Assembly: GCA_018609055.1 (NCBI GenBank)
Contig: JABAYJ010000007.1
Coordinates: 1-64,000, forward strand
From: Flavobacteriales bacterium
GTDB lineage: Bacteria; Bacteroidota; Bacteroidia; Flavobacteriales_D; CAJJDF01
Direction: 5' to 3'
DNA length: 64,000 nt
Both the position numbers and the translations under genes were made by a program. Positions within the stretch are counted from its first letter, which is position 1. Each line of letters begins with the position of its first letter. The notes beneath the pieces are model-generated. The model searched no databases, was not told the origin of the DNA, and was given only the letters and a program-made list of their open reading frames with translations. Shown one piece after another: positions 33,323 to 42,954 of the stretch.

Positions 33323-34354
33323 ATGCAAAAAGTAGGAGTAATTGGAACAGGTAATTTTGGATTAGCATTAGCTAACCTTTTATCCATAAATAGGGAAGTA
33401 CTTATTCATGCGAGAAGAGAAGAAATTGCAGAAAAAATTAATACTACTCGCGAACACAAAGGACAAGTCATTAGTGAAAAAGTAGTTGCAATAAGTGATT
33501 TTGAGGAAATTACAAGAGAGTGCAAATTAATTTTTCCGATTGTACCTTCAAGTAATTTTAAAGAAATGTTGGTTCAGCTCAGACCATTTTTAACTCCTGA
33601 GCATATTTTGATTCATGGAACTAAAGGGCTTCATATAGAATCGGATATTAATGTAGTAGAAGAATTACAGAGGCATGAAGTTTTAACAATGTCGGAGTTG
33701 ATATTGAAAGAAACTTCGGTAGTGAGAGTTGGTTGTATTGCAGGACCAAATTTAGCTAAAGAATTATCTGACAAACAAGTTGGAGGAACCGTAGTTGCTA
33801 GTAGGTACAATGATGTAATTACTGAGGGTAAAAAAGCACTACACAGTAGTATTTTTAGAGTTTACGGCTCTAACGAAGTTATGGGTGTAGAAATTGCCAG
33901 TGTACTTAAGAACTACATTGCTATCGCAGCCGGAATGCTAGAAGGATTGGGTTATGGAGATAATTCCAAAGCATTATTGATTACACGTGGAATGGCCGAA
34001 ATGATTTTCTTTGGAAAGGCTTTTGGTGCAGACGAAAAGGCTTTTATGGGATTAGCCGGAATTGGAGACTTGATGGCTACATGCAACAGTAAATTAAGTA
34101 GAAATTTTAGAGTAGGATATTTTTTAGCACAAGGTAAAAAGCCCGAAGAAATATTGGCCGATTTAAACGAAGTAGCTGAAGGAATAAAAACTATTAAGGT
34201 TGTACATCTTTTGAGGCATTATAAATTTAATTCCCCTTTGGCAGATGCACTTCACAAAGTAATTTATGAAGATTGGGATATAGAAAAAGGACTAAGCTAT
34301 GTAATGAACTTGCCTGTTAGAGATGATACCGATTTTTTTAATACTAATGCTTAA
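33323..34354 (+). CDS. gpsA: NAD(P)-dependent glycerol-3-phosphate dehydrogenase
   Basis: Reduces dihydroxyacetone phosphate to sn-glycerol-3-phosphate, the phospholipid backbone. The Rossmann fingerprint VIGTGNFGLALA is at the N-terminus. The central LKNYIAIAAGMLEGLGYGDNSKA (catalytic Lys) and FMGLAGIGDLMATC segments are typical. Length 343. It is the third gene of the operon, with acyltransferases before and after. Confidence 0.95.
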   Translation: MQKVGVIGTGNFGLALANLLSINREVLIHARREEIAEKINTTREHKGQVISEKVVAISDFEEITRECKLIFPIVPSSNFKEMLVQLRPFLTPEHILIHGTKGLHIESDINVVEELQRHEVLTMSELILKETSVVRVGCIAGPNLAKELSDKQVGGTVVASRYNDVITEGKKALHSSIFRVYGSNEVMGVEIASVLKNYIAIAAGMLEGLGYGDNSKALLITRGMAEMIFFGKAFGADEKAFMGLAGIGDLMATCNSKLSRNFRVGYFLAQGKKPEEILADLNEVAEGIKTIKVVHLLRHYKFNSPLADALHKVIYEDWDIEKGLSYVMNLPVRDDTDFFNTNA

Positions 34355-34360
34355 ATCTAT

Positions 34361-35386
34361 ATGAAACAGCCAAATATATTACTGATTTATACTGGAGGAA
34401 CCATTGGTATGATTGAAGATTATGAATCAAAAGCACTACGTCCTTTTGATTTTGAAAGTATCGAAAACCAAGTTCCTGAACTCAAAAAAATAGAAGTTAA
34501 TATAGAAAGTATCTCTTTCGATAAACCTATTGATTCCTCTGATATTAGAATTGAAGATTGGATAGAAATAGCTAGAATAATTGAAGCTAATTATTCTAAA
34601 TATGATGGATTTGTAATTCTTCATGGTTCCGATACTATGTCGTATACTGCATCAGCATTGAGTTTTATGTTAAAAAGCTTAACTAAGCCAGTTATTTTAA
34701 CCGGATCACAATTACCTATAGGAACTATTAGGACTGATGGAAAAGAAAACCTGATTACTTCAATAGAAATTGCTGCAGCACAAAAAGATGGTAAACCTAT
34801 TGTTCCTGAGGTTTGTATTTATTTTGAATTCAATTTGTACAGAGGTAACAGAACATCCAAAGTTAATTCCGAAGATTTTGAAGCATTTAATTCATTCAAC
34901 TATCCATTTTTAGCAGAAGCAGGAGTAACTATTAAATACAATACCAATTCTGTTCATTATCGTAGCAATGAAAGGTTAGAAATAGTAACTCAGCTGGAGA
35001 GTAATGTTACAATCCTTAAATTATTCCCTGGAATAACTCAAAAAATGGTAGAAGCTATCTTTAATATTCCTGGATTAAGAGGAGTAGTTCTGGAGACTTT
35101 TGGATCAGGAAATGCAACTACACAAGATTGGTTTTTATCAGAACTAAAAAAAGCTCAGGATAATGAAATAGTGATATTAAATGTTACACAATGTATTGCT
35201 GGCAGTGTTGTTCAAGGTAAATATGATACGAGTAGTAAATTTAACGATTTAGGAATAGTTTCGGGAAAAGACATTACAACTGAAGCAGCAATTACTAAGT
35301 TAATGTATGTTTTGGCTAAGTATAAATCTATGGAAGAAGTTAAACTAAAATTATCAGAAAGTTTGGCTGGTGAAATGACTCTATAA
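34361..35386 (+). CDS. ansA: Type I L-asparaginase
   Basis: Hydrolyses L-asparagine to aspartate and ammonia in the cytoplasm. The catalytic Thr motif TGGTIG is at 11-16, and HGSDTM at 88-93 supplies the second Thr and Asp. There is no signal peptide, consistent with the cytosolic type I enzyme. Length 341 is normal. Its location inside a lipid-precursor operon (6 bases after gpsA, 8 bases before plsC) seems metabolically unrelated. Confidence 0.92.
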   Translation: MKQPNILLIYTGGTIGMIEDYESKALRPFDFESIENQVPELKKIEVNIESISFDKPIDSSDIRIEDWIEIARIIEANYSKYDGFVILHGSDTMSYTASALSFMLKSLTKPVILTGSQLPIGTIRTDGKENLITSIEIAAAQKDGKPIVPEVCIYFEFNLYRGNRTSKVNSEDFEAFNSFNYPFLAEAGVTIKYNTNSVHYRSNERLEIVTQLESNVTILKLFPGITQKMVEAIFNIPGLRGVVLETFGSGNATTQDWFLSELKKAQDNEIVILNVTQCIAGSVVQGKYDTSSKFNDLGIVSGKDITTEAAITKLMYVLAKYKSMEEVKLKLSESLAGEMTL

Positions 35387-35394
35387 CTATTATT

Positions 35395-36123
35395 ATGAAG
35401 ATATTAAGCTATATATTATCTCCGATTTTTGCATTTGTATTTTTTCTTATTTTGATTGTTTTTCATCCGTTACAATGGATTGGTCTTAAGATTTTTGGAT
35501 ATAAGGGACATAAATTTATTGTAGATATAATGAACTTGGTTCTTACTCGATCTCTTCTTATTTTGGGAGTTCCTGTTAAGAGAATAAACAAGCAAGAAAT
35601 ACCAAAGAACAAGACAATAGTTTTTGTTTCTAATCACCAGAGTTTATTCGATATTTCCCCAATTAGTTGGTATTTTAGAAAGCATCATGCAAAATTTGTA
35701 TCTAAAAAAGAATTAGGAAAAGGGATACCGAGCGTATCATTTAACTTAAGACATGGAGGAGCAGCTCTTATTGATCGTAAAGATGGAAAATCTGCATTAT
35801 TGGAATTAGGAAATTTCGCTAAAAGAATAAACAAAAATACTTGGTCGGCAGTAATATTCCCTGAGGGAACTAGAAGTAGAGATGGAAGGCCTAAATCGTT
35901 TTCTACCAATGGTATAAAAATGATTTTGAAAAGAAATCCTGAGGCTTTAATTGTACCCCTTTCAATTAACAACTCTTGGAAGGTATTTAAATATGGAAAG
36001 TTTCCATTAGGATTGTTTTCTCCAATTACAATTTATACTCATGAACCAATAGATTGTAAATCAATGGATATTAAGGAATTACTAGAACTAATAGAAGAGA
36101 AGATTAAGAGTAAAATTAATTAG
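35395..36123 (+). CDS. plsC: 1-acyl-sn-glycerol-3-phosphate acyltransferase
   Basis: Makes phosphatidic acid from lysophosphatidic acid. NHQSLFD contains the HX4D pair (H81, D86), and FPEGTR (155-160) is the phosphate-binding loop. An N-terminal hydrophobic segment (about 5-30) anchors it to the inner membrane. Length 242. It is the last gene of the operon and converges with the 36,120 gene, overlapping by 4 bases. Confidence 0.93.
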   Translation: MKILSYILSPIFAFVFFLILIVFHPLQWIGLKIFGYKGHKFIVDIMNLVLTRSLLILGVPVKRINKQEIPKNKTIVFVSNHQSLFDISPISWYFRKHHAKFVSKKELGKGIPSVSFNLRHGGAALIDRKDGKSALLELGNFAKRINKNTWSAVIFPEGTRSRDGRPKSFSTNGIKMILKRNPEALIVPLSINNSWKVFKYGKFPLGLFSPITIYTHEPIDCKSMDIKELLELIEEKIKSKIN

Positions 36124-36611
36124 TTTTTACTTGCTTTAATAAAGTACCATATAATTACAATTCCAATTAAACTCATCCAAATCGATAAAAAGAAAGAGGC
36201 TAGTTTTTCTTTGTTTCCAAGGCCAACTTCAATTATTTCATAAGTTAAATGCAAAGACATTAATGCCGTAATCATTGCTAACAGTCTCATCATTAATATT
36301 GCTAATGAATACTGAAACTTTGCATTGTCAGGAGTTATTTCTGTTAAATAATTGAATGATTGTGGAATTTTACAAAGCAACAACATAAATGTAGTGATGA
36401 TTAAAGACACTATTGGCAATGCAACTATACTTGTTTTACTTCCAATTATATTAGGATTTCCCTGTCCATCAAAATGGCGAGCAATATCATTAGGCAAATC
36501 GAAATAGTGCATAATAATTAGTACAAAGCTCAATACAACTGCTAATAAAGTAATTGTAATCAAAAGATTATCCTTAGTTGTTCTTTTTAAATTTATTTTG
36601 GGTCTTTTCAT
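36120..36611 (-). CDS. DUF1648-type membrane protein, 163 aa
   Basis: Four hydrophobic segments (about 15-35, 58-80, 95-120, 138-160) and the DUF1648 pattern LPNDIARHFDGQGNPNIIGSK are visible. DUF1648 is found in SdpI-type immunity or signalling proteins, but this short form has no further known role. The ATG at 36,611 lies inside the preceding gene (38-base overlap), so translation is coupled to it. Confidence 0.75.
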   Translation of the reverse strand: MKRPKINLKRTTKDNLLITITLLAVVLSFVLIIMHYFDLPNDIARHFDGQGNPNIIGSKTSIVALPIVSLIITTFMLLLCKIPQSFNYLTEITPDNAKFQYSLAILMMRLLAMITALMSLHLTYEIIEVGLGNKEKLASFFLSIWMSLIGIVIIWYFIKASKN

Positions 36612-36981
36612 TTATAGAAGTATTGGTTATGTGTGTCGAATCAAATAATTTATTAAATAATTTTGAAGTAGAAATTAAATCAATATTTTTCAATTCATAG
36701 TTAATCTCTTCTTTATTATATAGATATATTGTGATTAAACGATAATTATCAGGTCTAATTCCATTGAAATGACGACTATCTTGTGAGAGATAGGATTTAA
36801 AACTCCTTATGATTTTTTGAAAAATTGTTTCAGGACTTCTAGAAATTTTGATTTCTTGAATGTCTTTCATTGAAATTGATTTTTCTAAATTAAGTATATG
36901 AGCAAAACCTAATGAAATTTCTATGTTTACTTTTTTTAATAGTGCAATCTCTTTTTGAGATAATTCCTGATTTTTATACAT
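36574..36981 (-). CDS. Hypothetical protein, 135 aa
   Basis: Mostly soluble, with a helical N-terminus and a beta-alpha C-terminus. It overlaps the DUF1648 gene by 38 bases. This is unusually long for an overlap and means the last dozen residues (NEKTQNKFKKNN) are encoded in the same DNA as the membrane protein start. It may sense or modulate that membrane protein. The pair is divergent from the htrA gene. No family is recognised. Confidence 0.6.
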   Translation of the reverse strand: MYKNQELSQKEIALLKKVNIEISLGFAHILNLEKSISMKDIQEIKISRSPETIFQKIIRSFKSYLSQDSRHFNGIRPDNYRLITIYLYNKEEINYELKNIDLISTSKLFNKLFDSTHITNTSINEKTQNKFKKNN

Positions 36982-37100
36982 TATTTACCTTTAACATTTT
37001 TTAACTCTGAATCCCTTTACTTCCTTTAATTTTCGCGTTAAGTTAGTGTATCAAAAAAAGAAAATTCTTTTACACACTAAACTTAAAACTTAATAAATAT

Positions 37101-38549
37101 ATGAAAACGACACTTAAAACCATAGGGATTGCCTTTTTAGGCGGATCATTAGCACTAGCTGGATATTCCTATATTGCGCCCAACAAAGAAATTATAATTC
37201 AAAAAACTGAAACGCCAATTTTGGCTCAACCAGTAAATATTCCTAGTGATTCTGATGGTAATGTTTTGGACTTTAAATATGCAGCAAATAAATCGTTAAA
37301 CTCTGTAGTGCATATTAATACAGAATCTAAAAAAAGGCAATTATCACAAGAAGAGCTTCTTTTTCAGCAGTTTTATGGAAACACTGGAAGACCAAGAACA
37401 CAAAAAGGCTCTGGATCTGGAGTTGTTATATCGGATGATGGTTTTATAGTAACCAATAATCATGTTGTGGAGAATGCAGAAACCATTCAAGTAGTATTAA
37501 ATGACAACAGAGAGTATACTGCAAAAGTTATAGGAACAGATCCTGCCACAGACATGGCAGTACTTAAAATTGAAGAAATTGATTTATCTCCAATAGTAAT
37601 TGGTAATTCGGATGAGATTCAAGTAGGAGAGTGGGTGCTTGCAGTTGGTAATCCATTTAATTTGACTTCTACCGTTACAGCAGGGATTGTGAGTGCAAAA
37701 GGCCGTAGTATTAATATTATGAAGGGAAATAGCGGAAAAAACATATTTCCAATCGAGTCTTTTATTCAAACAGATGCTGCAGTTAACCCAGGTAATAGTG
37801 GAGGAGCTTTAGTTAATTCCAAAGGAGAATTAGTGGGAATTAATACTGCTATAACATCAAAAACAGGATCTTATTCTGGGTATTCATTCGCAGTTCCTGT
37901 TAATATCATGAAAAAGGTAACAACCGATATGATTAAGTACGGAATAGTTCAAAGAGCATTTATTGGAGTAAGCATTCAAGAAATGACTCAAGATTTGGCT
38001 GATAAGTTAGATTCGGATAATACAGAAGGTGTATTTGTAAATGGTGTTAGTGATGGTGGAGCTGCAAAAATTGCAGGAATAACTGAAGGAGATGTAATTA
38101 TTAAAGTTAATGATGTAAATATTAAAAAAGTCCCTCAATTGCAAGAGCAAATAGGAAGGTATAACCCAGGAAACAAAGTGAATGTTGTAATCCTTAGAAA
38201 TGGGAAAGAAAAGAACTTATCAGTAACACTGAGAAATTACGAAGGAAATACAGACTTAATTGAGAAACCAAAATTAGAAACAATGCTTTCTGCTTCTTTT
38301 GAAAAGCCAACTGAAAGTGAGTTAAAGACATTAGGAATAAAAAGCGGAATAAAAGTAAAAGATACTGGGAAGGGAAAGCTAAATGATATTGGAATTGCTA
38401 ATGGATTTATAATTACCAAAGTAGATAAAATGCCTATCAAATCTGTTGATGATTTTAAAAGTCAATTAAAAAAAGCTGAAAAAGAAGGAGTGTTGATTGA
38501 AGGGGTTTATCCAAATGGAATGAAAGCTTATTATGGCTTGGGAATGTAA
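37101..38549 (+). CDS. HtrA/DegP-family periplasmic serine protease
   Basis: An N-terminal hydrophobic anchor or signal (about 5-25) precedes a trypsin-like domain with the full triad H121 (NNHVV), D151 (ATDMAVLKI) and S233 (NPGNSGGAL). Two PDZ domains follow, at about 285-375 and 390-480. It degrades or refolds damaged envelope proteins under stress. Length 482 is normal for two-PDZ DegP. It is a single gene with a terminator at 38,624. Confidence 0.95.
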   Translation: MKTTLKTIGIAFLGGSLALAGYSYIAPNKEIIIQKTETPILAQPVNIPSDSDGNVLDFKYAANKSLNSVVHINTESKKRQLSQEELLFQQFYGNTGRPRTQKGSGSGVVISDDGFIVTNNHVVENAETIQVVLNDNREYTAKVIGTDPATDMAVLKIEEIDLSPIVIGNSDEIQVGEWVLAVGNPFNLTSTVTAGIVSAKGRSINIMKGNSGKNIFPIESFIQTDAAVNPGNSGGALVNSKGELVGINTAITSKTGSYSGYSFAVPVNIMKKVTTDMIKYGIVQRAFIGVSIQEMTQDLADKLDSDNTEGVFVNGVSDGGAAKIAGITEGDVIIKVNDVNIKKVPQLQEQIGRYNPGNKVNVVILRNGKEKNLSVTLRNYEGNTDLIEKPKLETMLSASFEKPTESELKTLGIKSGIKVKDTGKGKLNDIGIANGFIITKVDKMPIKSVDDFKSQLKKAEKEGVLIEGVYPNGMKAYYGLGM

Positions 38550-38623
38550 TAACATGTTAAAATTTAAATAGTTAAAACTAATTCTTAGTTTTATTTAATG
38601 TGTTATTAATGGGGCATTTCCAA

Positions 38624-38661
38624 AAAAAAAGTCCTTCATTTTTGAAATGAAGAACTTTTTT
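38624..38661 (+). terminator. Terminator after the htrA-family gene
   Basis: CTTCATTT and AAATGAAG form the stem, flanked by an A-run and a T-run, so it could work in both directions and also end the 38,679 minus-strand gene. Confidence 0.75.
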
Positions 38662-38678
38662 GTTTTATAACAAACCGA

Positions 38679-39347
38679 CTATAAGTTGAAAATTTTAAAT
38701 TGATTAGGGATTAAAAAATTTGCTTTAGAAAACTCCAACAATTCATCTAAAGATTTTAAATCGTACCTGTCGTTTAATTGAGAAATTCTCCTGCTTATTT
38801 CTTCTTTAGTAATTGAAAGAGTTTCAGAAGCTTTATCTAAGGATTTATCTGATTCTAAAATTTCTAAAAGGTTAATGTTTTTCTCAGATATACAAAGGCT
38901 GTGATCAATTCCGAAATTAATTCGATTGGTAAATTTTTCTTCAAAATCACCATTAAGTGAATACTGAATTACTTTTGTTGTTTTTAAATTTTCATGTCTT
39001 TTTATTCTTGTAATATAGCTACAAGAAAAAGACTGAATATGGTCTTTATTATTATATAGATATAATAATAATCTATCATGAAACTCTTTAAAAAACAAAT
39101 TGAAATCCTTCTCAAAAATACTATTTAAGAGCACCATATTTAGTGACTCTTTAGGAATCCCAAATAGAGCATCTATTTGTTTAGTAAATATTAGTTTGTT
39201 TTCTTTAAAACTATAAATATAACAAGCTTCGTTTTCTCCAACTTCAATTAAATTATTGTAATAAGTATGCTCAATTGAATCCGAAGGGGAAACATCAGTA
39301 GATAAAAAAGCTTTGGTATAATTACCAGTATATTTAGATAGAGCCAT
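38679..39347 (-). CDS. PAS-like sensor with LuxR-like helix-turn-helix, 222 aa
   Basis: Residues about 35-150 look like a PAS fold (YIYSFKENKLIFTKQIDALFGIP). The last 60 residues (LLEILESDKSLDKASETLSITKEEISRRISQLNDRYDLKSLDELL) resemble a LuxR-type DNA-binding helix-turn-helix. Similar small PAS/HTH regulators are common in Bacteroidota. A ligand is not apparent. It probably acts as a one-component transcription regulator, but the HTH is divergent. The start is the ATG at 39,347. Confidence 0.6.
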   Translation of the reverse strand: MALSKYTGNYTKAFLSTDVSPSDSIEHTYYNNLIEVGENEACYIYSFKENKLIFTKQIDALFGIPKESLNMVLLNSIFEKDFNLFFKEFHDRLLLYLYNNKDHIQSFSCSYITRIKRHENLKTTKVIQYSLNGDFEEKFTNRINFGIDHSLCISEKNINLLEILESDKSLDKASETLSITKEEISRRISQLNDRYDLKSLDELLEFSKANFLIPNQFKIFNL

Positions 39348-39535
39348 TAGTTATATTTAGAATTCAAAAGTACCCTTTAACAGATTTAAAGTCCATTTTA
39401 AAATAAAATTATACATTAAAATGCAACTTAAATTGGCTAAGATGCGTACGAGCGTTTCTTATTTAAATTTACTCGTTCAAAAAGCAGTAAATTTCTCTTC
39501 AATTCGTTAAATTCGCACAAATTTGAATCATTATA

Positions 39536-42500
39536 ATGGCACATAAATATCCAACATATAAATCATTGAATCTTCCAAATGTTGCGAAGGACGTTCTCGA
39601 AAATTGGAAATCAAACCAAATTTTTGAAGAAAGTATTAGCTCTAGACCAGAGGAAAACCCTTTTATATTCTTTGAGGGACCACCTTCGGCTAACGGATTA
39701 CCTGGGATTCACCATGTAATGGGAAGAACGATAAAGGATATTTTTTGTAGGTACAAAACTCTTCAAGGTTTTCGTGTGAACAGAAAAGCAGGATGGGATA
39801 CTCACGGATTACCAGTTGAATTAGGTGTTGAAAAAGCACTTAACATTACTAAAGAAGATATCGGAAAAAAGATATCTGTTGTTGAGTATAACAAAGCATG
39901 TAAAGAATCTGTAATGAAATACACAGATATCTGGAATGATTTAACCGAGAAAATGGGATATTGGGTAGATATGGAAGATCCATATGTTACTTACGATAAT
40001 AAATATATTGAGTCTGTTTGGTGGATATTGAATAACATCTACAAAAAGGACTTAATGTACAAAGGTTATACGATTCAGCCTTATTCTCCAGCTGCAGGAA
40101 CAGGATTAAGTTCGCACGAAATTAATATGCCCGGAAGTTACCGTAATGTAAAGGACACTACTGTTGTAGCTCAGTTTAAAGTAAATAGCTGTTGTATTGA
40201 AAAAGTAACAAAATTTGTTGATTCGGATAAACAAGCACACGGAGAATTATTCTTCTTGGCTTGGACAACTACTCCTTGGACATTACCTTCTAACACTGCT
40301 TTAGCTGTGGGTAAAAACATTGATTATCTAATAGTTAAGTCATTTAATCAGTACACTTTTGAGCCAATTACAATAGTACTTGCTGAAAATTTATTAGGAA
40401 AACACTTCAGTGCTAAAAACTCTGAATTATTAATCTCTGATTATAAAGCTGGAGATAAAGCAATCCCTTATGAAGTAATAGGGAAACTAAAAGGAAGTGA
40501 TTTAGAAGGAAGAAAATACGAACAATTAATGCCATTAGCTCTTCCTCATGAAGATGCTGACAAAGCGTTTCAAGTTATCATAGGAGATTTTGTAACTACC
40601 TCTGATGGTACTGGAATTGTACATATTGCACCTACATTTGGGCAAGATGATGCAAAAGTTGCCAAAGATGCTGGAATACCACCAATGTTGGTATTGAACG
40701 AAGACGGAAAAGCTATTCCATTGGTTGATTTACAAGGAAGATTTTTACCAGAACTAGGAGAGAAGTTCGGAGGGAAATATGTAAAGAATGAATATTATGA
40801 CGTAGGAGAAGCTCCTGAGAAATCGATTGATGTAGAGATTGCAATTGAACTTAAAGAGCAAAATAGAGCTTTTAAAGTAGAGAAATACGAGCACTCTTAC
40901 CCACATTGCTGGAGAACAGATAAGCCAGTATTGTATTACCCTCTAGATTCTTGGTTTATAAAATCTACTCATGCTAAAAAACGCATGCAAGAGCTTAACG
41001 AAACTATTAACTGGAAACCAGAATCTACTGGTACAGGAAGATTTGGTGAATGGCTTAAAAACCTAAATGATTGGAATTTATCTCGTTCAAGATATTGGGG
41101 AATTCCAATTCCTATATGGACTTCGGAAGATAAAACTGAACAAATTTGTATTTCTTCGGTTGAAGAATTGAAAGCTGAATGTGATAAATCGGTTCAGGCT
41201 GGAATAATGGAAAAAAATCCATTTGATAGTTATGAAGTGGGTAATATGAGTAAAGAGAATTATGATTCTTTTGATTTGCACAAGAACTTTGTAGATGAAG
41301 TTGTTTTAGTTTCTCCATCTGGAAAACCAATGACAAGGGAAGCTGACTTAATTGATGTTTGGTTCGATTCTGGTTCAATGCCTTATGCACAATGGCATTA
41401 TCCTTTTGAAAACAAAGAAGAAGTGGAAAACGGTTTGCGTAAAGCAGATTTTATTGCCGAAGGAGTAGACCAAACAAGAGGTTGGTTCTTTACACTTCAT
41501 GCAATTGCTACTATGGTTTTTGATGATGTTGCTTATAAAAATGTAATTTCTAATGGATTAGTTCTTGATAAGAACGGGCAAAAAATGTCTAAAAGACTAG
41601 GGAATGGAGTAGATCCTTTTGAAACTCTGGGGAAATTTGGTCCAGATGCTACAAGATGGTACATGATTACTAACGCACAACCTTGGGATAACCTTAAGTT
41701 TGATACAGAAGGAATTATAGAGACTCAAAGAAAGTTCTTTGGTACTCTATATAACACGTATTCGTTTTTTGCATTGTATGCTAATATCGATAATTTTAAT
41801 TATTCGGAAGAGGAGGTAAGTAACCGACCAGAAATTGATCAGTGGATATTATCTAAGCTAAATACTTTGGTTAAAGAAGTAAATGAAGCTTATGAATCCT
41901 ATGAGCCAACAAAAGCAGGAAGATTAATTCAAAGCTTTACAATAGATCAGTTAAGTAATTGGTATGTAAGATTATGTAGAAGACGTTTTTGGAAAGGAGA
42001 ATATGCAGAAGATAAAATATCTGCATATCAAACTCTTTATACTTGTTTAGAGACTATTTCGGTTTTAATGTCACCAATTGCACCATTTTTCTCTGATAGA
42101 TTGTTCTTAGATTTGAATAAAGCAAGTGGAAAGAATGAATTAAATTCAGTTCATTTAGCTCAGTTTCCTGTAGCTAACAATTCTCTTATCCAATCAGAAT
42201 TAGAAGAGAAAATGGAAATTGCTCAACAAGTATCATCAATGGTATTGAGTTTGAGGCAAACAAACAAGCTTAAAGTAAGACAACCATTACAAAGAATAAT
42301 GGTTCCAATATTGGATTCTAAATTCGAATCACAAATAACTGCTATTAAGGATATAATTCTTAGCGAAGTAAATGTGAAAGAATTAGAGTTATTGAAAGAT
42401 ACTACTGGAGTTTTAACCAAAAAAGTAAAGCCTAATTTTAAGGTAATTGGTCAATCGGAGTATAAAAAATACATGAAAAACATTTCCGCTTTATGTGGAA

Positions 42501-42949
42501 ATATGACCGAAGACGATATTAACCTTTTGGAAAAAAACAAAGAGGTTGAAATTGACGTTAATGGTGAAATAATTAAGTTATTAATTAAAAACTTTGAAAT
42601 AGTAACTGATGATATACCAGGTTGGTTAATAGCAAATAACGGTTCTATTACTGTGGCGTTAGACACTTCTTTAAATCAAGAATTGAAAAATGAAGGAATT
42701 GCCAGAGAGTTGGTAAATAGAATTCAGAACCTGAGAAAGGAAAGTGATTTTGAAGTGACAGATAGAATAGCTTTAGAGTTAACAGGGAATGATGGTGTAG
42801 AAACTGCGATTAAAGCATATGAAAAATATGTTTCTACAGAGACTTTAACGAATACAATTGTGTATTCAAATAATTTAAATGAAAATAACGCTACCAAATT
42901 AGATTTTGAAGAAGATATTTCTATATTTGTTAGCATTGAAAAAAACTAA
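39536..42949 (+). CDS. ileS: Isoleucyl-tRNA synthetase, IleRS2-type with GIHH motif
   Basis: Charges tRNA-Ile. The HIGH-equivalent motif reads GIHH (residues 57-60, in PPSANGLPGIHHVMG). This swapped GXHH arrangement was described for IleRS2 enzymes with very high mupirocin resistance. The KMSKS-equivalent is KMSKR at 683-687. The editing insertion (TWTTTPWTLPSN near residue 240) and the anticodon domain are present. The length of 1137 matches the IleRS2/eukaryotic-like type rather than the typical 930-residue bacterial IleRS1. Upstream DNA (39,348-39,535) may hold the promoter. The DksA-like gene starts 5 bases after the stop. Confidence 0.96.
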   Translation: MAHKYPTYKSLNLPNVAKDVLENWKSNQIFEESISSRPEENPFIFFEGPPSANGLPGIHHVMGRTIKDIFCRYKTLQGFRVNRKAGWDTHGLPVELGVEKALNITKEDIGKKISVVEYNKACKESVMKYTDIWNDLTEKMGYWVDMEDPYVTYDNKYIESVWWILNNIYKKDLMYKGYTIQPYSPAAGTGLSSHEINMPGSYRNVKDTTVVAQFKVNSCCIEKVTKFVDSDKQAHGELFFLAWTTTPWTLPSNTALAVGKNIDYLIVKSFNQYTFEPITIVLAENLLGKHFSAKNSELLISDYKAGDKAIPYEVIGKLKGSDLEGRKYEQLMPLALPHEDADKAFQVIIGDFVTTSDGTGIVHIAPTFGQDDAKVAKDAGIPPMLVLNEDGKAIPLVDLQGRFLPELGEKFGGKYVKNEYYDVGEAPEKSIDVEIAIELKEQNRAFKVEKYEHSYPHCWRTDKPVLYYPLDSWFIKSTHAKKRMQELNETINWKPESTGTGRFGEWLKNLNDWNLSRSRYWGIPIPIWTSEDKTEQICISSVEELKAECDKSVQAGIMEKNPFDSYEVGNMSKENYDSFDLHKNFVDEVVLVSPSGKPMTREADLIDVWFDSGSMPYAQWHYPFENKEEVENGLRKADFIAEGVDQTRGWFFTLHAIATMVFDDVAYKNVISNGLVLDKNGQKMSKRLGNGVDPFETLGKFGPDATRWYMITNAQPWDNLKFDTEGIIETQRKFFGTLYNTYSFFALYANIDNFNYSEEEVSNRPEIDQWILSKLNTLVKEVNEAYESYEPTKAGRLIQSFTIDQLSNWYVRLCRRRFWKGEYAEDKISAYQTLYTCLETISVLMSPIAPFFSDRLFLDLNKASGKNELNSVHLAQFPVANNSLIQSELEEKMEIAQQVSSMVLSLRQTNKLKVRQPLQRIMVPILDSKFESQITAIKDIILSEVNVKELELLKDTTGVLTKKVKPNFKVIGQSEYKKYMKNISALCGNMTEDDINLLEKNKEVEIDVNGEIIKLLIKNFEIVTDDIPGWLIANNGSITVALDTSLNQELKNEGIARELVNRIQNLRKESDFEVTDRIALELTGNDGVETAIKAYEKYVSTETLTNTIVYSNNLNENNATKLDFEEDISIFVSIEKN

Positions 42950-42954
42950 ATATT

